Shown: positions 10,123 to 18,798, numbered from the stretch's first letter. The stretch is 64,000 nucleotides of DNA from Streptomyces spiramyceticus (GCF_028807635.1 NZ_JARBAX010000002.1:992001-1056000); one strand, 5' to 3'. Numbers and translations: made by a program. Notes: a model not told the origin generated them from the letters alone.

Positions 10123-11109
10123 TCAGCTACCGATCACCGGGTAGTGGTCGGACAGGTTGGTGTACGTGTACTGCTTGCCCCAGCTGGACACGGTCCAGGG
10201 CGCGCTCTGCTCCTTGATCACGTCGTTGGTCCAGCCGGCCGGCTTGGCGTGGCCCGCCCGGTGCAGGACGTAGTCGAGGTCCTCGCGAGGGTCGTCCGGG
10301 TAGCGCTCGGAGGCGATCGAGTTGTCGGCGGTGTCGAAGGAGTACGGGTGACCGGTGCGCGAGTCCGCGCCGGCCAGGCCGCCGTCGGCGAGCATCGAGG
10401 CGTACTCGGCGCTGTGCGAGTCGACGTTGAAGTCGCCCGCGACGATGACCTGCTCGGAGGCGGGGATGTTCTTGGCGTCGAGGAAGGCGTCGATCGCCTT
10501 GAACTGGCGGCTGCGCATCTGGGCGGCCTCGCCCGCGTCGCAGCCCGGGTCGGTCGACTGGGCGTGCGTGCCGACGACGTGGACCTTGGTGCCGTTGACG
10601 TCCAGGACGGAGTACACGAAGCCCTTGTTGGAGTACCAGTCCGCGCCGCACGCGTCCTTGTAGACGTACTGCTCCTTGCGGACGATCGGCCACTTGCTGA
10701 GCACCGCGACACCGCCGTCCTCGGGCGTCGTGGAGGAGTACGACCCGCCGGTCGCGTCCCAGCCGTCCTTGCTGCGGCCCATCACCGGCGTCTGGTGCGG
10801 GTACTGCGCGGCGGCATTGCGCTTCAGCGTGTCGGAGGCGCCGTTGTCGAAGGCCTCCTGGACGACGACGACGTCATTGCCCTGGAAGAAGGAGGTCGCC
10901 GGTATCGCGTTCGCCCGGTGGTCCTGGCCCCAGTTGGGGTAGAGCGTCTTGCTGAAGAGGAAGGTGTTGTACGACAGCACCTTCAGCGACGGCACATCGG
11001 CGGTGGCCGGGGCCGCTGAGGCGGACGGAACAGTCGCAGCCATGGTGATGGCTGCGAGCGCGGTGGCCAGGGCTGCGCCAGGGACACGGCGGAGTGCGGA
11101 GTGCGGCAC
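10123..11109 (-). CDS. secreted sphingomyelin phosphodiesterase (sphingomyelinase C, endonuclease/exonuclease/phosphatase fold)
   Basis: The 328-aa precursor has a signal peptide (Arg-rich start, then ALATALAAITMAATVPSASA) and an EEP-fold catalytic domain. Recognisable blocks are VLSYNTFLF (metal-binding Asn), DVVVVQEAFDN (catalytic Glu), VHVVGTHAQS, VIVAGDFNVDSH (Asp/Asn pair) and the C-terminal LSDHYPVIGS (Asp-His). These match bacterial neutral sphingomyelinase C, which hydrolyses sphingomyelin to ceramide and phosphocholine outside the cell. The GTG at 11109 is preceded by GGGAG and places the signal peptide correctly; the frame is open further upstream. It is monocistronic. Confidence 0.9.
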   Translation of the reverse strand: MPHSALRRVPGAALATALAAITMAATVPSASAAPATADVPSLKVLSYNTFLFSKTLYPNWGQDHRANAIPATSFFQGNDVVVVQEAFDNGASDTLKRNAAAQYPHQTPVMGRSKDGWDATGGSYSSTTPEDGGVAVLSKWPIVRKEQYVYKDACGADWYSNKGFVYSVLDVNGTKVHVVGTHAQSTDPGCDAGEAAQMRSRQFKAIDAFLDAKNIPASEQVIVAGDFNVDSHSAEYASMLADGGLAGADSRTGHPYSFDTADNSIASERYPDDPREDLDYVLHRAGHAKPAGWTNDVIKEQSAPWTVSSWGKQYTYTNLSDHYPVIGS

Positions 11110-11440
11110 TGGAACTCCCGTTGAGGTGGGGGGTGAAGATCTGGCGCCGATCATCAAACCAGCCGGAGTTACCTCGCGGTAGCTATTTGGGGGCGATTGG
11201 TTTGCCGTATGTCCACGATCAGCCCAACTTGCCTGCGCAGGCCCGTTGGTGCACATGTGCGAATGGGGAGGTCCCGGACATGAATCCACAATTGCTGCGT
11301 AGGAGCTGGCCTGTCGCATTCTCGGAGAGCCCGTCCATGTGCAGCCCAACAGTGCCTGAACTGGGGGGAGTTACAAAGTGATTGGGTTAGTGTCTGTGTA
11401 GCTGTGGTTCAGTGGGAGTGAGCGAACGGGGGGACGCCTC
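11110..11440. other. 331-bp divergent intergenic region (sphingomyelinase / TetR)
   Basis: No gene is apparent between the two divergent starts. An imperfect 18-bp palindrome, AGTTACCTCGCGGTAGCT at 11167-11184 (14 of 18 positions paired), lies 58 bp upstream of the sphingomyelinase start and could be an operator. The rest shows no recognisable structure. Confidence 0.4.
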
Positions 11441-12085
11441 ATGGCCGTACGGAGCGAGGGTGCGGGCGTGGACGCGACGCTGCTGGTCAGGGCTCTGGGC
11501 GACTCGTCGCAGCCCGGGGACGCGCTCGCTGAGCAGATACTCGACGCTGCGCGCGAGCAGTTCATGACGTTCGGGCTGCGGCGTTCGACGGTCGACGACG
11601 TGGCCAAACGGGCCAGGGTCTCCCGGGTCACCGTCTACCGGCGGATCGGCAACAAGGACAGCCTTGTCTCGGCCTGTCTGCTGCGTGAGTACCGCCAGTT
11701 CGTCGCCGAGGTCGACGATGCGGTGGCTGCGCTGCCGACGATGGAGGAGCGGCTGGTCGAGGGGTTCGTGGTGGTGCTGCGGCACATTCGCGAACATCCG
11801 CTCATCGGCGGGCTGTTGCGGCTCGAACCGGAGACGATGCTTCCGTTCCTGACGCTGGAGAGCGGGCCCGCGTTCCTGGCGATGCGCGGATATCTCGCGG
11901 ACCGGTTGCGGCGGGCGCGGTGGGCGGAGGGCAAGCCGGAGAACGATCCGACGCCGGTGGCTGAGCTCATGGTGCGGATTACGGTTTCCTTCCTGCTCAA
12001 CCCGGTCAGTTGCTTTGAGCTTGAGGAGGATGAGCAGGTGCGGGAGTTCGCGCGGCGGTATTTGTTGCCTTTGCTGGGTGGGTAG
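11441..12085 (+). CDS. TetR-family transcriptional regulator
   Basis: The 214-aa protein carries a TetR HTH at residues ~25-70: AEQILDAAREQFMTFGLRR, then STVDDVAKRARVSRVTVYRR and IGNKDSLVSACLLREYRQF. The C-terminal ligand domain is all-helical and unassigned. The ATG at 11441 follows GGGGGGAC. It converges on the aldehyde dehydrogenase / MpaB-like operon and is divergent from the sphingomyelinase. I infer that it controls one of these, most plausibly the dehydrogenase/oxygenase pair, as TetR genes are often adjacent to their targets. No matching palindrome was identified. Confidence 0.88.
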   Translation: MAVRSEGAGVDATLLVRALGDSSQPGDALAEQILDAAREQFMTFGLRRSTVDDVAKRARVSRVTVYRRIGNKDSLVSACLLREYRQFVAEVDDAVAALPTMEERLVEGFVVVLRHIREHPLIGGLLRLEPETMLPFLTLESGPAFLAMRGYLADRLRRARWAEGKPENDPTPVAELMVRITVSFLLNPVSCFELEEDEQVREFARRYLLPLLGG

Positions 12086-12123
12086 TTGGGGGCAAGTCCC
12101 CGGCTCTCCGTTTGTCCTCGAAC

Positions 12124-12150
12124 TCCCCCAAGGACTTCGTCCAGGGGGGA
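12124..12150. terminator. hairpin between convergent tetR and aldehyde dehydrogenase genes
   Basis: TCCCCC (12124-12129) pairs with GGGGGA (12145-12150) and the inner GGAC (12132-12135) pairs with GTCC (12139-12142), giving a bulged stem with a TTC loop. It sits in the 103-bp gap between converging stops, so it may terminate in both directions. Confidence 0.55.
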
Positions 12151-12188
12151 CCCCAACGGGCTGAAGACGCCCGCCTCGCGTACCGCCC

Positions 12189-13757
12189 CTACCGCCGCGC
12201 GTGCCACCGGCGTCCCAGCTCGACCGCCCTCTCCGCCTTCTCCCGCGGCGTCCCGAACGACGTCAGATCGGCGTACGGCGAAAACCGCTTCACGGTGATC
12301 GACCGAGGCGCAGCGAACGCCCGCAACCCCTCCGCCCCATGGATCCGCCCGTACCCGGACTCGCCCGCGCCGCCGAACGGCAGCGCCGGCACCGCCGCGA
12401 AGCCCAGCACCGAGTCGACCGAGACCGTGCCCGTCTCCAGCCGCTCCGCGACCGCGAGGCCCGCCCGCCTCGATCCCGTGAAGACCGCCGCGCCCAGCGA
12501 GTACGCCGACGCGTTCGTACGCTCCACCGCTTCGTCGAGATCTCGCACCGCGTTCACCACGACGACAGGGCCGAACGTCTCCTCCCTCATCGCGGGCGAA
12601 TCCTCCGGTACGTCGACGAGTACCACCGGATGGACGTACGGCGGCCGCAGCGACTCCGGCCCGCCCAGCGGTGCCCGCGCCCCCGCCGCCAGCGCTTCCT
12701 TCATGTGGCGCTCCACAACCCCCAGTTGACCCGGCAGCGTGAGCGGACCGTACGCCTCGTCCGGAGCCAGCTCGCGTGCCTTCTGTACGATCCGCTCGCA
12801 CAGCGCGGCGTGCGCCGATTCGACCACGTACACCCGCTCCACGCCCGCGCAGGTCTGCCCGGCGTTCGACATCGCGCCCCAAACGATCGCCTCCGCCGCC
12901 GCATCCAGGTCGGCGTCCGCCCCCACCAGCACCGCGTCCTTGCCGCCGCACTCCGCGAGCAACGGCGTCAGCGTCTTCGCGCACTGCGCCGCGACCTTGC
13001 GGGCGGTGCCGGGCGAGCCCGTGAAAGCGACCTTGTCGACCTTGGCGGCCTTGGCGACACCGGCTCCGCCCACGCCGCCCGCCCCGGCCAGCGCAGCGCC
13101 CGTCGCACCGGGCCCGGTCACGGCCTGGAGCAGGTCGGTGTGCTCGGGCACCGCGTCGCCGAAGCTCGAAGCGAGCAACAACCCGACTCCGGGGGTGAGT
13201 TCGGAGGGCTTGAAGACCACCGCGTTGCCGGCGGCCAGGGCGTACCCGATCGAGCCCATCGGAGTGTGTACGGGGTAGTTCCACGGCCCGATCACCCCGA
13301 CGACACCGAGCGGCCGGTACGCGAGCAGCGAGCGCTGATGGACCGACAGCATCCCCGAAGCCACCCGCCGCCGCCCCAGCACCCGCCGGGCGTTGCGCGC
13401 CGCCCAGTCCAAGTGCACCAGCGCGAGAAGGACTTCGGCGCGCGCGTCGTGCACCGGCTTGCCCGTCTCCGCGACGACGATCTCCGCGAACTCGTCCATG
13501 CGGCGGGCGATCGAACGCTTCCAGGCGAGCAGCGCCGCCCGCCGGCCCGTCCAGCCGGCGGCCGCCCAGTGGCGTGCGGCGCCCCGTGCCCGTACGACAG
13601 CGGCCTGGACTTCGGCGGGCCCGTGCACGGGATGTTCGCCGAGCACCTCGCCCGTCGCGGGGGAGCGCGAGCTGAAGGTCTCGGTGCTGGTGGCCGTCGG
13701 CGGGGTCGTCGGCGCGGTCGTTGGTTCGGTCGTTGGTTCGGTCGTCGGATCGGTCAT
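12189..13757 (-). CDS. aldehyde dehydrogenase (succinate-semialdehyde dehydrogenase-like)
   Basis: The 522-aa enzyme has the full ALDH fold. The NAD(P) site includes GVIGPWNYPVHTPMGS, VFKPSELTP and VAFTGSPGTARKV; the general base Glu is in LLAECGGKDAVLV and the catalytic cysteine in NAGQTCAGVERVYV (C303). It resembles the succinate-semialdehyde dehydrogenase (NADP+) annotation group of Streptomyces, but the substrate is not established. The first 20 residues are an unusual Thr/Pro tail (TEPTTEPTTAPTTPPT) encoded by a repeated 12-bp unit and not part of the fold. The ATG overlaps the stop of the upstream MpaB-like gene (ATGA), so the two form an operon. Confidence 0.9.
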   Translation of the reverse strand: MTDPTTEPTTEPTTAPTTPPTATSTETFSSRSPATGEVLGEHPVHGPAEVQAAVVRARGAARHWAAAGWTGRRAALLAWKRSIARRMDEFAEIVVAETGKPVHDARAEVLLALVHLDWAARNARRVLGRRRVASGMLSVHQRSLLAYRPLGVVGVIGPWNYPVHTPMGSIGYALAAGNAVVFKPSELTPGVGLLLASSFGDAVPEHTDLLQAVTGPGATGAALAGAGGVGGAGVAKAAKVDKVAFTGSPGTARKVAAQCAKTLTPLLAECGGKDAVLVGADADLDAAAEAIVWGAMSNAGQTCAGVERVYVVESAHAALCERIVQKARELAPDEAYGPLTLPGQLGVVERHMKEALAAGARAPLGGPESLRPPYVHPVVLVDVPEDSPAMREETFGPVVVVNAVRDLDEAVERTNASAYSLGAAVFTGSRRAGLAVAERLETGTVSVDSVLGFAAVPALPFGGAGESGYGRIHGAEGLRAFAAPRSITVKRFSPYADLTSFGTPREKAERAVELGRRWHARR

Positions 13758-14644
13758 GGGCGCTCCAAAGCGGTTTCGTCGGGCAGCGGCTCCAGCGGAC
13801 GGCCGTGCGCCCAGTGCGGGCCGAGGTCGTCGAGTGTGTAACCGAAGGGGTACGAGCGGGGTTCCGGCAGCGCGGGCCACCGGTCGGGGCGGGCGGGCAG
13901 CAGCCGTACGAAATGGGACCGCGCCCGGATCGTACGTACGGCCACAGCCTGCACCCAGCGCGGCTGCGGGCGGAAGCCGAGTGCCCGCAGGAGCGGCTCG
14001 TCCAGCAACGCCAGGGACAGGCGGGCCACAAGGGGACGCAGAGGCGCGGGATACCAGGCGGCGGTGACCCGGAAGGTGGCGTTCGCGACCCGCCGGTTCG
14101 CCGGGTCGTACGCGAACATCTCCCGCTCGTAGTCGACGAGCAGCTTCTCGAATCCGTCGTACGTCGACGGGGCGCCCTCGATCCCCATCATCGCGGCCAT
14201 CTTGTGGCCGACCAGCGCCAGCGCCTCCGCCTCGTTGGCGCACAGCGGACGCCAGCCGAAGCGGTCGATCCAGCGCTTCGGCCCGACGACGGTCGTCGCG
14301 AGGACGTACAGGAAGTCCTCGTTCGGAATGCGGTACTTGCCGTGTATCCGGTTGAGGTGACGGGCGGCGGCGCGGCCGCGCTCCGAGTCGAAGCCCTCCT
14401 GCGCCATCTCGAAGCCGAACAGCACGGTGTCGTCGTACCGCTTCTGGCCGGCCCGCTCGAATTCCTGCGTCCTGTCGAGGAGCCGGGAGATCCGTGGCAC
14501 GCCGTAGTCGCGGAGGAACGCAATGCTCACGCCCTGGGCGTAGTCCCAGGGGAACTCGTACTGGGAGATCAGCCGGTGGATTTGCTCGAAGTCCCTGACG
14601 GGGTCCATCCGGCGTATTTCGCGCAGTCGGCTGTAACGGCCCAT
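13754..14644 (-). CDS. MpaB-like oxygenase (DUF2236 family)
   Basis: The 296-aa protein belongs to the DUF2236 / oxygenase-MpaB family, which includes heme proteins related to latex-clearing protein and mycophenolic-acid oxygenase. Family-like segments are YDDTVLFGFEMAQEGF, HLNRIHGKYRIPNEDFLYVLATTVV (conserved His region, about 120-145) and GWRPLCANEAEALALVGHKM. No signal peptide is seen. It directly precedes and overlaps the aldehyde dehydrogenase by 4 bp, suggesting that oxidative cleavage yields an aldehyde which the partner oxidises; this is inference. It is a divergent relative of the two DUF2236 proteins at 16912-18689. Confidence 0.8.
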   Translation of the reverse strand: MGRYSRLREIRRMDPVRDFEQIHRLISQYEFPWDYAQGVSIAFLRDYGVPRISRLLDRTQEFERAGQKRYDDTVLFGFEMAQEGFDSERGRAAARHLNRIHGKYRIPNEDFLYVLATTVVGPKRWIDRFGWRPLCANEAEALALVGHKMAAMMGIEGAPSTYDGFEKLLVDYEREMFAYDPANRRVANATFRVTAAWYPAPLRPLVARLSLALLDEPLLRALGFRPQPRWVQAVAVRTIRARSHFVRLLPARPDRWPALPEPRSYPFGYTLDDLGPHWAHGRPLEPLPDETALERP

Positions 14645-14660
14645 GGCGAGACTCCTTCAC

Positions 14661-16175
14661 TCAATTCGAGGTACGGGTGGTCAGTCCCGAGAAGCGGACG
14701 TCTGCGGCATCGACGAGGACCTGCCCCGCCTCGACCGACTCGACGGTCAGGCGAGGGAGTTGCACGGCGACGGGCAGATTGGCCGGGACGACGTCGGCGC
14801 CGATGCAGATGCGCGGGGTGTTCACTTTCAGGAACGGAATCTCGATCGAGCCGGTCAGCTCGGTCGCGTACACGTCGACATTGCGGATGTCGAGCTGGAC
14901 ATCGATGGTCTGCGGCGTGCCGTCGGGGCCGGTGACTTCGAAGTGGTAGTCCTTCGCGACGAGCCGCTCGGCGTGCACCCACAGCACTTTGACGCGGCCG
15001 CCGCCGATGGTCGGCAGATACGTCGCGCCGTGGATGACGGCGTCGTACGCGTCCAGGCGCGTCGCGCCGACCTCGGGGTGGTACGGGCTGACGGGGTACG
15101 TCGCCCGGCCCGGCCCCGGCTGCTTGCCGACCACCAGCGGCGGCTTGAGCGCGCTCAGATCCCCGGGCCGGCCGACCTTGCCGGGCTCGGCGGTCTGCCG
15201 GGACGGCGGGTCGCCCGCGGCGGGGGGATTGTCGCGGCCGCCGGTGTCGACGCCGGTGAGACAGGGCAGAGTGACGTTCCCGCCGTCGCCCGAAGCCTGC
15301 GGCTCTTCCTCGGTATGCCCGGCCGCCTCGGGGCACTCGGCAGGCGGCCGGGGCAGCACCTCCCGCTCAGGCTCCCCACACCGCTCGGCGGCGCCGCTCC
15401 GCCCGGGGGACACGCCGAGGACCCCCACGGCGAGGGTCAGCGCGAGCGGCACCGCGAGAAGCCGCCGTACGAGAGCCGCGCAGTCCCCGCCCGGTACGCC
15501 CGGTACGGCAGAGGACCGACGCACGGCGCGACTCTCACGGCCTTTTGGGTCACGGCCCTCGACACCCCAGGCGGCGGGAACGAACGGCTGCGACCCAGTC
15601 CGCCCCCGACGGCCGCCCCGAGCGGGTGACCCGTCGCACTCCGGTGCGCCGGGCACCTCGCTGTCCCCGCCGGCCGTGCGTGGCGACCGCCTCCCCATGC
15701 CGGCCGCAGCATCGGACCGTACCCACCCGCGTCCCGAACCCGGCACCTCCGGCGCCCCCGGCAGCCAGCCGAAGGCCATGGAGGAGCCGAGCAGGCCCAG
15801 GCCCACCCCGATCCCGAATCCGCCAAGATTCGTCGTAGCCAGCGAGACCAGTGACGCGATCGCCGTCATCACCGACACGAACATCCGCTGCGCCGGCGCG
15901 AAGACGAAGAACAGTCCGCCCGCGATCAGCACCAGGCCCACCCCCAGCGCGGACATCGCCCCGACCCCCACCTTGAGCATCAGCGGCAGCGGGGCCAGTG
16001 GCAGGAAGATCATTTCCAGGCCGGCGAGTGCCGTCCACAGCCCCGCCCAGAACGGCCGCCGCCTGCGCCAGGACCGGGCCCTCGCGCGCAGCCGTGGCGC
16101 GGGTAAGAGCCGGTCGAGCCATGTGGCGGTCTCCTTCGCCAGTTCGGCGCCGAAGCCGAGTATCAGCGTGATCAC
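14661..16175 (-). CDS. DUF6114-domain membrane protein with long extracytoplasmic C-terminal region
   Basis: The 504-aa protein begins with an Arg-rich segment and four hydrophobic helices (residues ~40-135: FWAGLWTALAGLEMIFLPLA, LKVGVGAMSALGVGLVLIAG, FVSVMTAIASLVSLATTNLG, GFGIGVGLGLLGSSMAFG), the DUF6114 region. A low-complexity Arg/Gly/Pro linker follows, then another hydrophobic stretch (LLAVPLALTLAVGVLGV, about 245) and a ~250-residue soluble beta-type domain with paired cysteines. Such length suggests a fusion of DUF6114 with a secreted partner. The GTG start follows GAGGGGG and lies 12 bp after the DUF6230 stop, so both are one operon. The function is unknown. Confidence 0.75.
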   Translation of the reverse strand: MITLILGFGAELAKETATWLDRLLPAPRLRARARSWRRRRPFWAGLWTALAGLEMIFLPLAPLPLMLKVGVGAMSALGVGLVLIAGGLFFVFAPAQRMFVSVMTAIASLVSLATTNLGGFGIGVGLGLLGSSMAFGWLPGAPEVPGSGRGWVRSDAAAGMGRRSPRTAGGDSEVPGAPECDGSPARGGRRGRTGSQPFVPAAWGVEGRDPKGRESRAVRRSSAVPGVPGGDCAALVRRLLAVPLALTLAVGVLGVSPGRSGAAERCGEPEREVLPRPPAECPEAAGHTEEEPQASGDGGNVTLPCLTGVDTGGRDNPPAAGDPPSRQTAEPGKVGRPGDLSALKPPLVVGKQPGPGRATYPVSPYHPEVGATRLDAYDAVIHGATYLPTIGGGRVKVLWVHAERLVAKDYHFEVTGPDGTPQTIDVQLDIRNVDVYATELTGSIEIPFLKVNTPRICIGADVVPANLPVAVQLPRLTVESVEAGQVLVDAADVRFSGLTTRTSN

Positions 16176-16187
16176 AGCCCGGCCCCC

Positions 16188-16808
16188 TCAGTAGCACTCT
16201 CTGCCGTCGTGGCCGATCTCGATCTCGACCTTGTCGAGGGTCAGGGAGCCGCCGTTGGAGGCCCATGCGGTGCTCTTCACGTTCCGCGCGACCGCCGTCG
16301 ACGCCTGTACGCCGAAGAGTCCAGGCGGACCGTTCACCCCGGGCGCCGCGTCCAGCGTCGACGCGTCCCGCCCGGCCTGTACGCCGGTGACGCGGCCGCC
16401 CGCCGTGGTGAGCGCGTCCGCGTTGACGACGAGGTTCTCGCCCTTGACCGGCTTGTCGCCGCCGGACCTGACGATCAGCGAAACCTCGCCCACCATCGGC
16501 AGGTCCTGTTTCATCGACAGGCAGACGCCCTTTGCCGTGCCGCTCTTGATCCCGGCGAGCAGCACCGCGTGCCCCTTGCCGTCCTTGCTGCCGATGGACG
16601 AGGGGAAGCTCGATATCCCCTGGCCGGTTATCTCCTCGGCCGACACCTTGAAGTTCTTGCCGGAGACCGCGAAGGAGGCGGCCATCGCGCCCTGTGCGAG
16701 CGCGATGACCACCGCGCCGACCGCGACGACGCCGGGCACGAACATCACTGCCGTTCTCCTCCAGTGCGTACGCCCTTTCGGGCTCAACTCCCGTTCGACA
16801 CCAGCCAT
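16188..16808 (-). CDS. DUF6230-family protein (single-span, extracytoplasmic)
   Basis: The 206-aa protein has a short cytoplasmic tail (ELSPKGRTHWRR), one membrane anchor or uncleaved signal (TAVMFVPGVVAVGAVVIALA, about 20-40) and then ASFAVSGKNFKVSAEEITGQ, which opens the DUF6230 beta domain. Members have sometimes been annotated as cholesterol esterases, but no Ser-His-Asp site is visible here. The ATG at 16808 is preferred to upstream starts because GAGAGGAA precedes it and the anchor then lies near the N-terminus. It is followed by the DUF6114 gene, the usual pairing in streptomycetes, and likely forms an envelope complex with it. Confidence 0.82.
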   Translation of the reverse strand: MAGVERELSPKGRTHWRRTAVMFVPGVVAVGAVVIALAQGAMAASFAVSGKNFKVSAEEITGQGISSFPSSIGSKDGKGHAVLLAGIKSGTAKGVCLSMKQDLPMVGEVSLIVRSGGDKPVKGENLVVNADALTTAGGRVTGVQAGRDASTLDAAPGVNGPPGLFGVQASTAVARNVKSTAWASNGGSLTLDKVEIEIGHDGRECY

Positions 16809-16847
16809 TTGACGGTTCCTCTCTTCCGGAGAGTCAAAGTTACAAAG

Positions 16848-16877
16848 ACTATTGACTTGTTTCACGAGCCCCGTCAA
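16848..16877 (-). promoter_or_regulatory. candidate sigma-70-type promoter of the DUF6230-DUF6114 operon
   Basis: On the minus strand TTGACG (16877-16872) is followed after 18 nt by AATAGT (16853-16848), 39 bp upstream of the DUF6230 start codon. The region also holds the inverted pair AGTCAA/TTGACT at 16832-16857, which could be an overlapping operator. Confidence 0.45.
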
Positions 16878-16911
16878 CACTGCTGACACGGATTCAAAGA
16901 AGGGAGCCCCC

Positions 16912-17796
16912 ATGACTTCCGGGACATCCGAGGTACGGGCCCCGCGCCGAGGCGGCCCCGCCTGGCGGTACTTCGGGGACATCCGCAACTTCCTGATCTC
17001 GCCCCAGCTGCTCCTCCTCCAGGTCGCCCACCCCGTCGTCGGCGCCGGCGTCCAGCAGCACTCCGATTTCCGGGCCGAACCCTGGCAGCGCCTCTGGCGC
17101 ACCGTGTCCTCGCTCGGCACGGTCGTCTACGGAGGCCAGGCCGCCGCCACCGCAGAGGCCGAGCGGCTCATCGGCGTACACAGCGCGATGAAGGGCACCG
17201 ACGACCGGGGCCGCCGCTACCACGCGCTCCATCCCGCCGCGTACCACTGGGTGCACGCCACGCTCGTACGCGGCGGACACGACGGGCACCGGATCTTCGG
17301 CAAGGGCCTGAGCGGGGCCGAGACCGAGGCGTACTACCAGGAGATGCGCGACGTCGGCCGCGTCTGGGGGCTCAAGGACCACCATCTTCCGCCCGACTGG
17401 GCCGCCTTCTGCGCGTATTACGACGCCATGGTCCGCGACACCCTGGAACTCAACCGGTCCGTCCTTGACGTACTCGACGAGCTGCGCCGCCCCCAGAAGC
17501 CGCCGGCCCGCTGGATCCCGGCACTCCTCTGGCGCCCCTTCGCCGCCGTCGCCGCGCACTACGCGCTGCTGGTCACCATCGGCACCCTGCCACCCGTCCT
17601 GCGCGAGCGCCTCGGGCTGACCTGGACCGGGAGGCAGGAGCGCGCCCTGCGCCGCTTCGTACGCCTCGTCCGCGTCCTGACGGCGCTCGTACCACCACCC
17701 CTGCGCATCGCAGGCACCCTGGCGATCGCATACTGGAATACGCACAAGCCCGGCACGGACCCACGTGCCCGCCGACCCCTGGGAGCCGCAGCATGA
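16912..17796 (+). CDS. DUF2236 / MpaB-like oxygenase, first of a tandem pair
   Basis: The 294-aa protein has the DUF2236 hallmarks: LQVAHPVVGAGVQQHSDFRA near residue 40, then GTDDRGRRYHALHPAAYHWV followed by HAT at about 95-120 (conserved His residues proposed to bind heme in the related latex-clearing protein), and a C-terminal helical bundle. The ATG at 16912 has AGGGAG 11 nt upstream. It overlaps the next DUF2236 gene by 4 bp. The pair shares the HxxxYxWVHAT block and probably arose by duplication. The substrate is unknown. It is divergent from the DUF6230-DUF6114 operon. Confidence 0.82.
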   Translation: MTSGTSEVRAPRRGGPAWRYFGDIRNFLISPQLLLLQVAHPVVGAGVQQHSDFRAEPWQRLWRTVSSLGTVVYGGQAAATAEAERLIGVHSAMKGTDDRGRRYHALHPAAYHWVHATLVRGGHDGHRIFGKGLSGAETEAYYQEMRDVGRVWGLKDHHLPPDWAAFCAYYDAMVRDTLELNRSVLDVLDELRRPQKPPARWIPALLWRPFAAVAAHYALLVTIGTLPPVLRERLGLTWTGRQERALRRFVRLVRVLTALVPPPLRIAGTLAIAYWNTHKPGTDPRARRPLGAAA

Positions 17797-18689
17797 AGGC
17801 CAGCGGACCTGACCGGCAGGACCCCGCCCCGCCCCCGCCCGGCGGCGTCCTGTGGTCGCTCGCCGGTGACGTGCGGGCGCTGCTGATGCTGCCCGCCGCA
17901 CTGACCATGCAGGTCGCGCACCCCGCCGTGGGCGCGGGAGTCGACGAGCACTCCGTCTTCCGTACGGACCCATGGGGCCGCGGAGAGCGTTCGCTGCACT
18001 CCGTGCAGCTGTGGGTGTACGGCGGAGAAGCGGCCGCCGAGGAAGGCCGCAGGCTCCGGCAGCTGCACAGGACCATCCAGGGCACCGACGCCCACGGCCG
18101 CCGCTACCACGCGCTGAACCCGGCCTACTACTCCTGGGTGCACGCCACCGGCTTCCCCTGTTACCAGCACTCGATGCGCTACCTCGGCCGGGCGCTGACC
18201 GAGGCGCAGGAGCGGCAGCTGTACGCCGAGTGGCTCCAGGTCGGCCGGATCCTCGGCATAAGCGACCGGGACATGCCGCAGACCCTGGAGGAGTTCTGGC
18301 CGTACTACCGCAAGGTGCTCGCCGACGAGCTCGAAGCGACCGTGGTGGTGCGTGAGCTGATCGCTGCCGACAAGCCGGTGCCCGCCCCCGACCGGGGCCC
18401 GCTGCCGGTGCGGCTGCTGCTGCGCGCCCTGTGGCCGGTCCTCCTCCCGCCGTTCGCCCGCTTCCGGGCCTTCGTCACCGTCGGCTACATGCCGCCGGAC
18501 GCTCGCGAAGCGATCGGTCTGCCGTGGAGCGACGCGCAGGAGCGCAGGCTGCGCCGGTTCAGCCGCGTCGTGCGGACCGTGGTGCCGCTGCTGCCCGAGC
18601 GGCTGCGCTATCTGCCACTGGCGCGCGAGGCCAGGACCCGGCACCGGGCGCGGCTCAGGGCCGCACAGGCCGCCGCACACAGCAACTGA
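17793..18689 (+). CDS. DUF2236 / MpaB-like oxygenase, second of a tandem pair
   Basis: The 298-aa paralogue of the preceding protein contains MQVAHPAVGAGVDEHSVFRT, TDAHGRRYHALNPAYYSWVH and the FVTVGYMPPDAREAIGLPW region typical of the family. The ATG lies within ATGA at the stop of the first copy, so the genes are translationally coupled and the products may act as a heteromeric pair. The TGA stop (18687-18689) is embedded in an 18-bp perfect palindrome that I read as a LacI-type operator for the downstream glucanase. Confidence 0.82.
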   Translation: MKASGPDRQDPAPPPPGGVLWSLAGDVRALLMLPAALTMQVAHPAVGAGVDEHSVFRTDPWGRGERSLHSVQLWVYGGEAAAEEGRRLRQLHRTIQGTDAHGRRYHALNPAYYSWVHATGFPCYQHSMRYLGRALTEAQERQLYAEWLQVGRILGISDRDMPQTLEEFWPYYRKVLADELEATVVVRELIAADKPVPAPDRGPLPVRLLLRALWPVLLPPFARFRAFVTVGYMPPDAREAIGLPWSDAQERRLRRFSRVVRTVVPLLPERLRYLPLAREARTRHRARLRAAQAAAHSN

Positions 18690-18702
18690 GAGCGCTCTCA
18701 GT
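18685..18702. promoter_or_regulatory. LacI-type operator 1 (18-bp perfect palindrome)
   Basis: ACTGAGAGCGCTCTCAGT is a perfect 18-bp palindrome with the central CG typical of LacI/GalR operators. It differs symmetrically from the Streptomyces CebR site TGGGAGCGCTCCCA. It overlaps the stop codon of the second DUF2236 gene and lies 152 bp (centre to centre) upstream of a second copy next to the glucanase start. Confidence 0.75.
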
Positions 18703-18798
18703 AATTCGCTCAGAGCATGCTCCCGAATGCGTCACGCCGTCAACACTCGAACGCGCGGCGGCCCGATGCGGCCCCAACTGCCGTCTCTGTCATATGTG

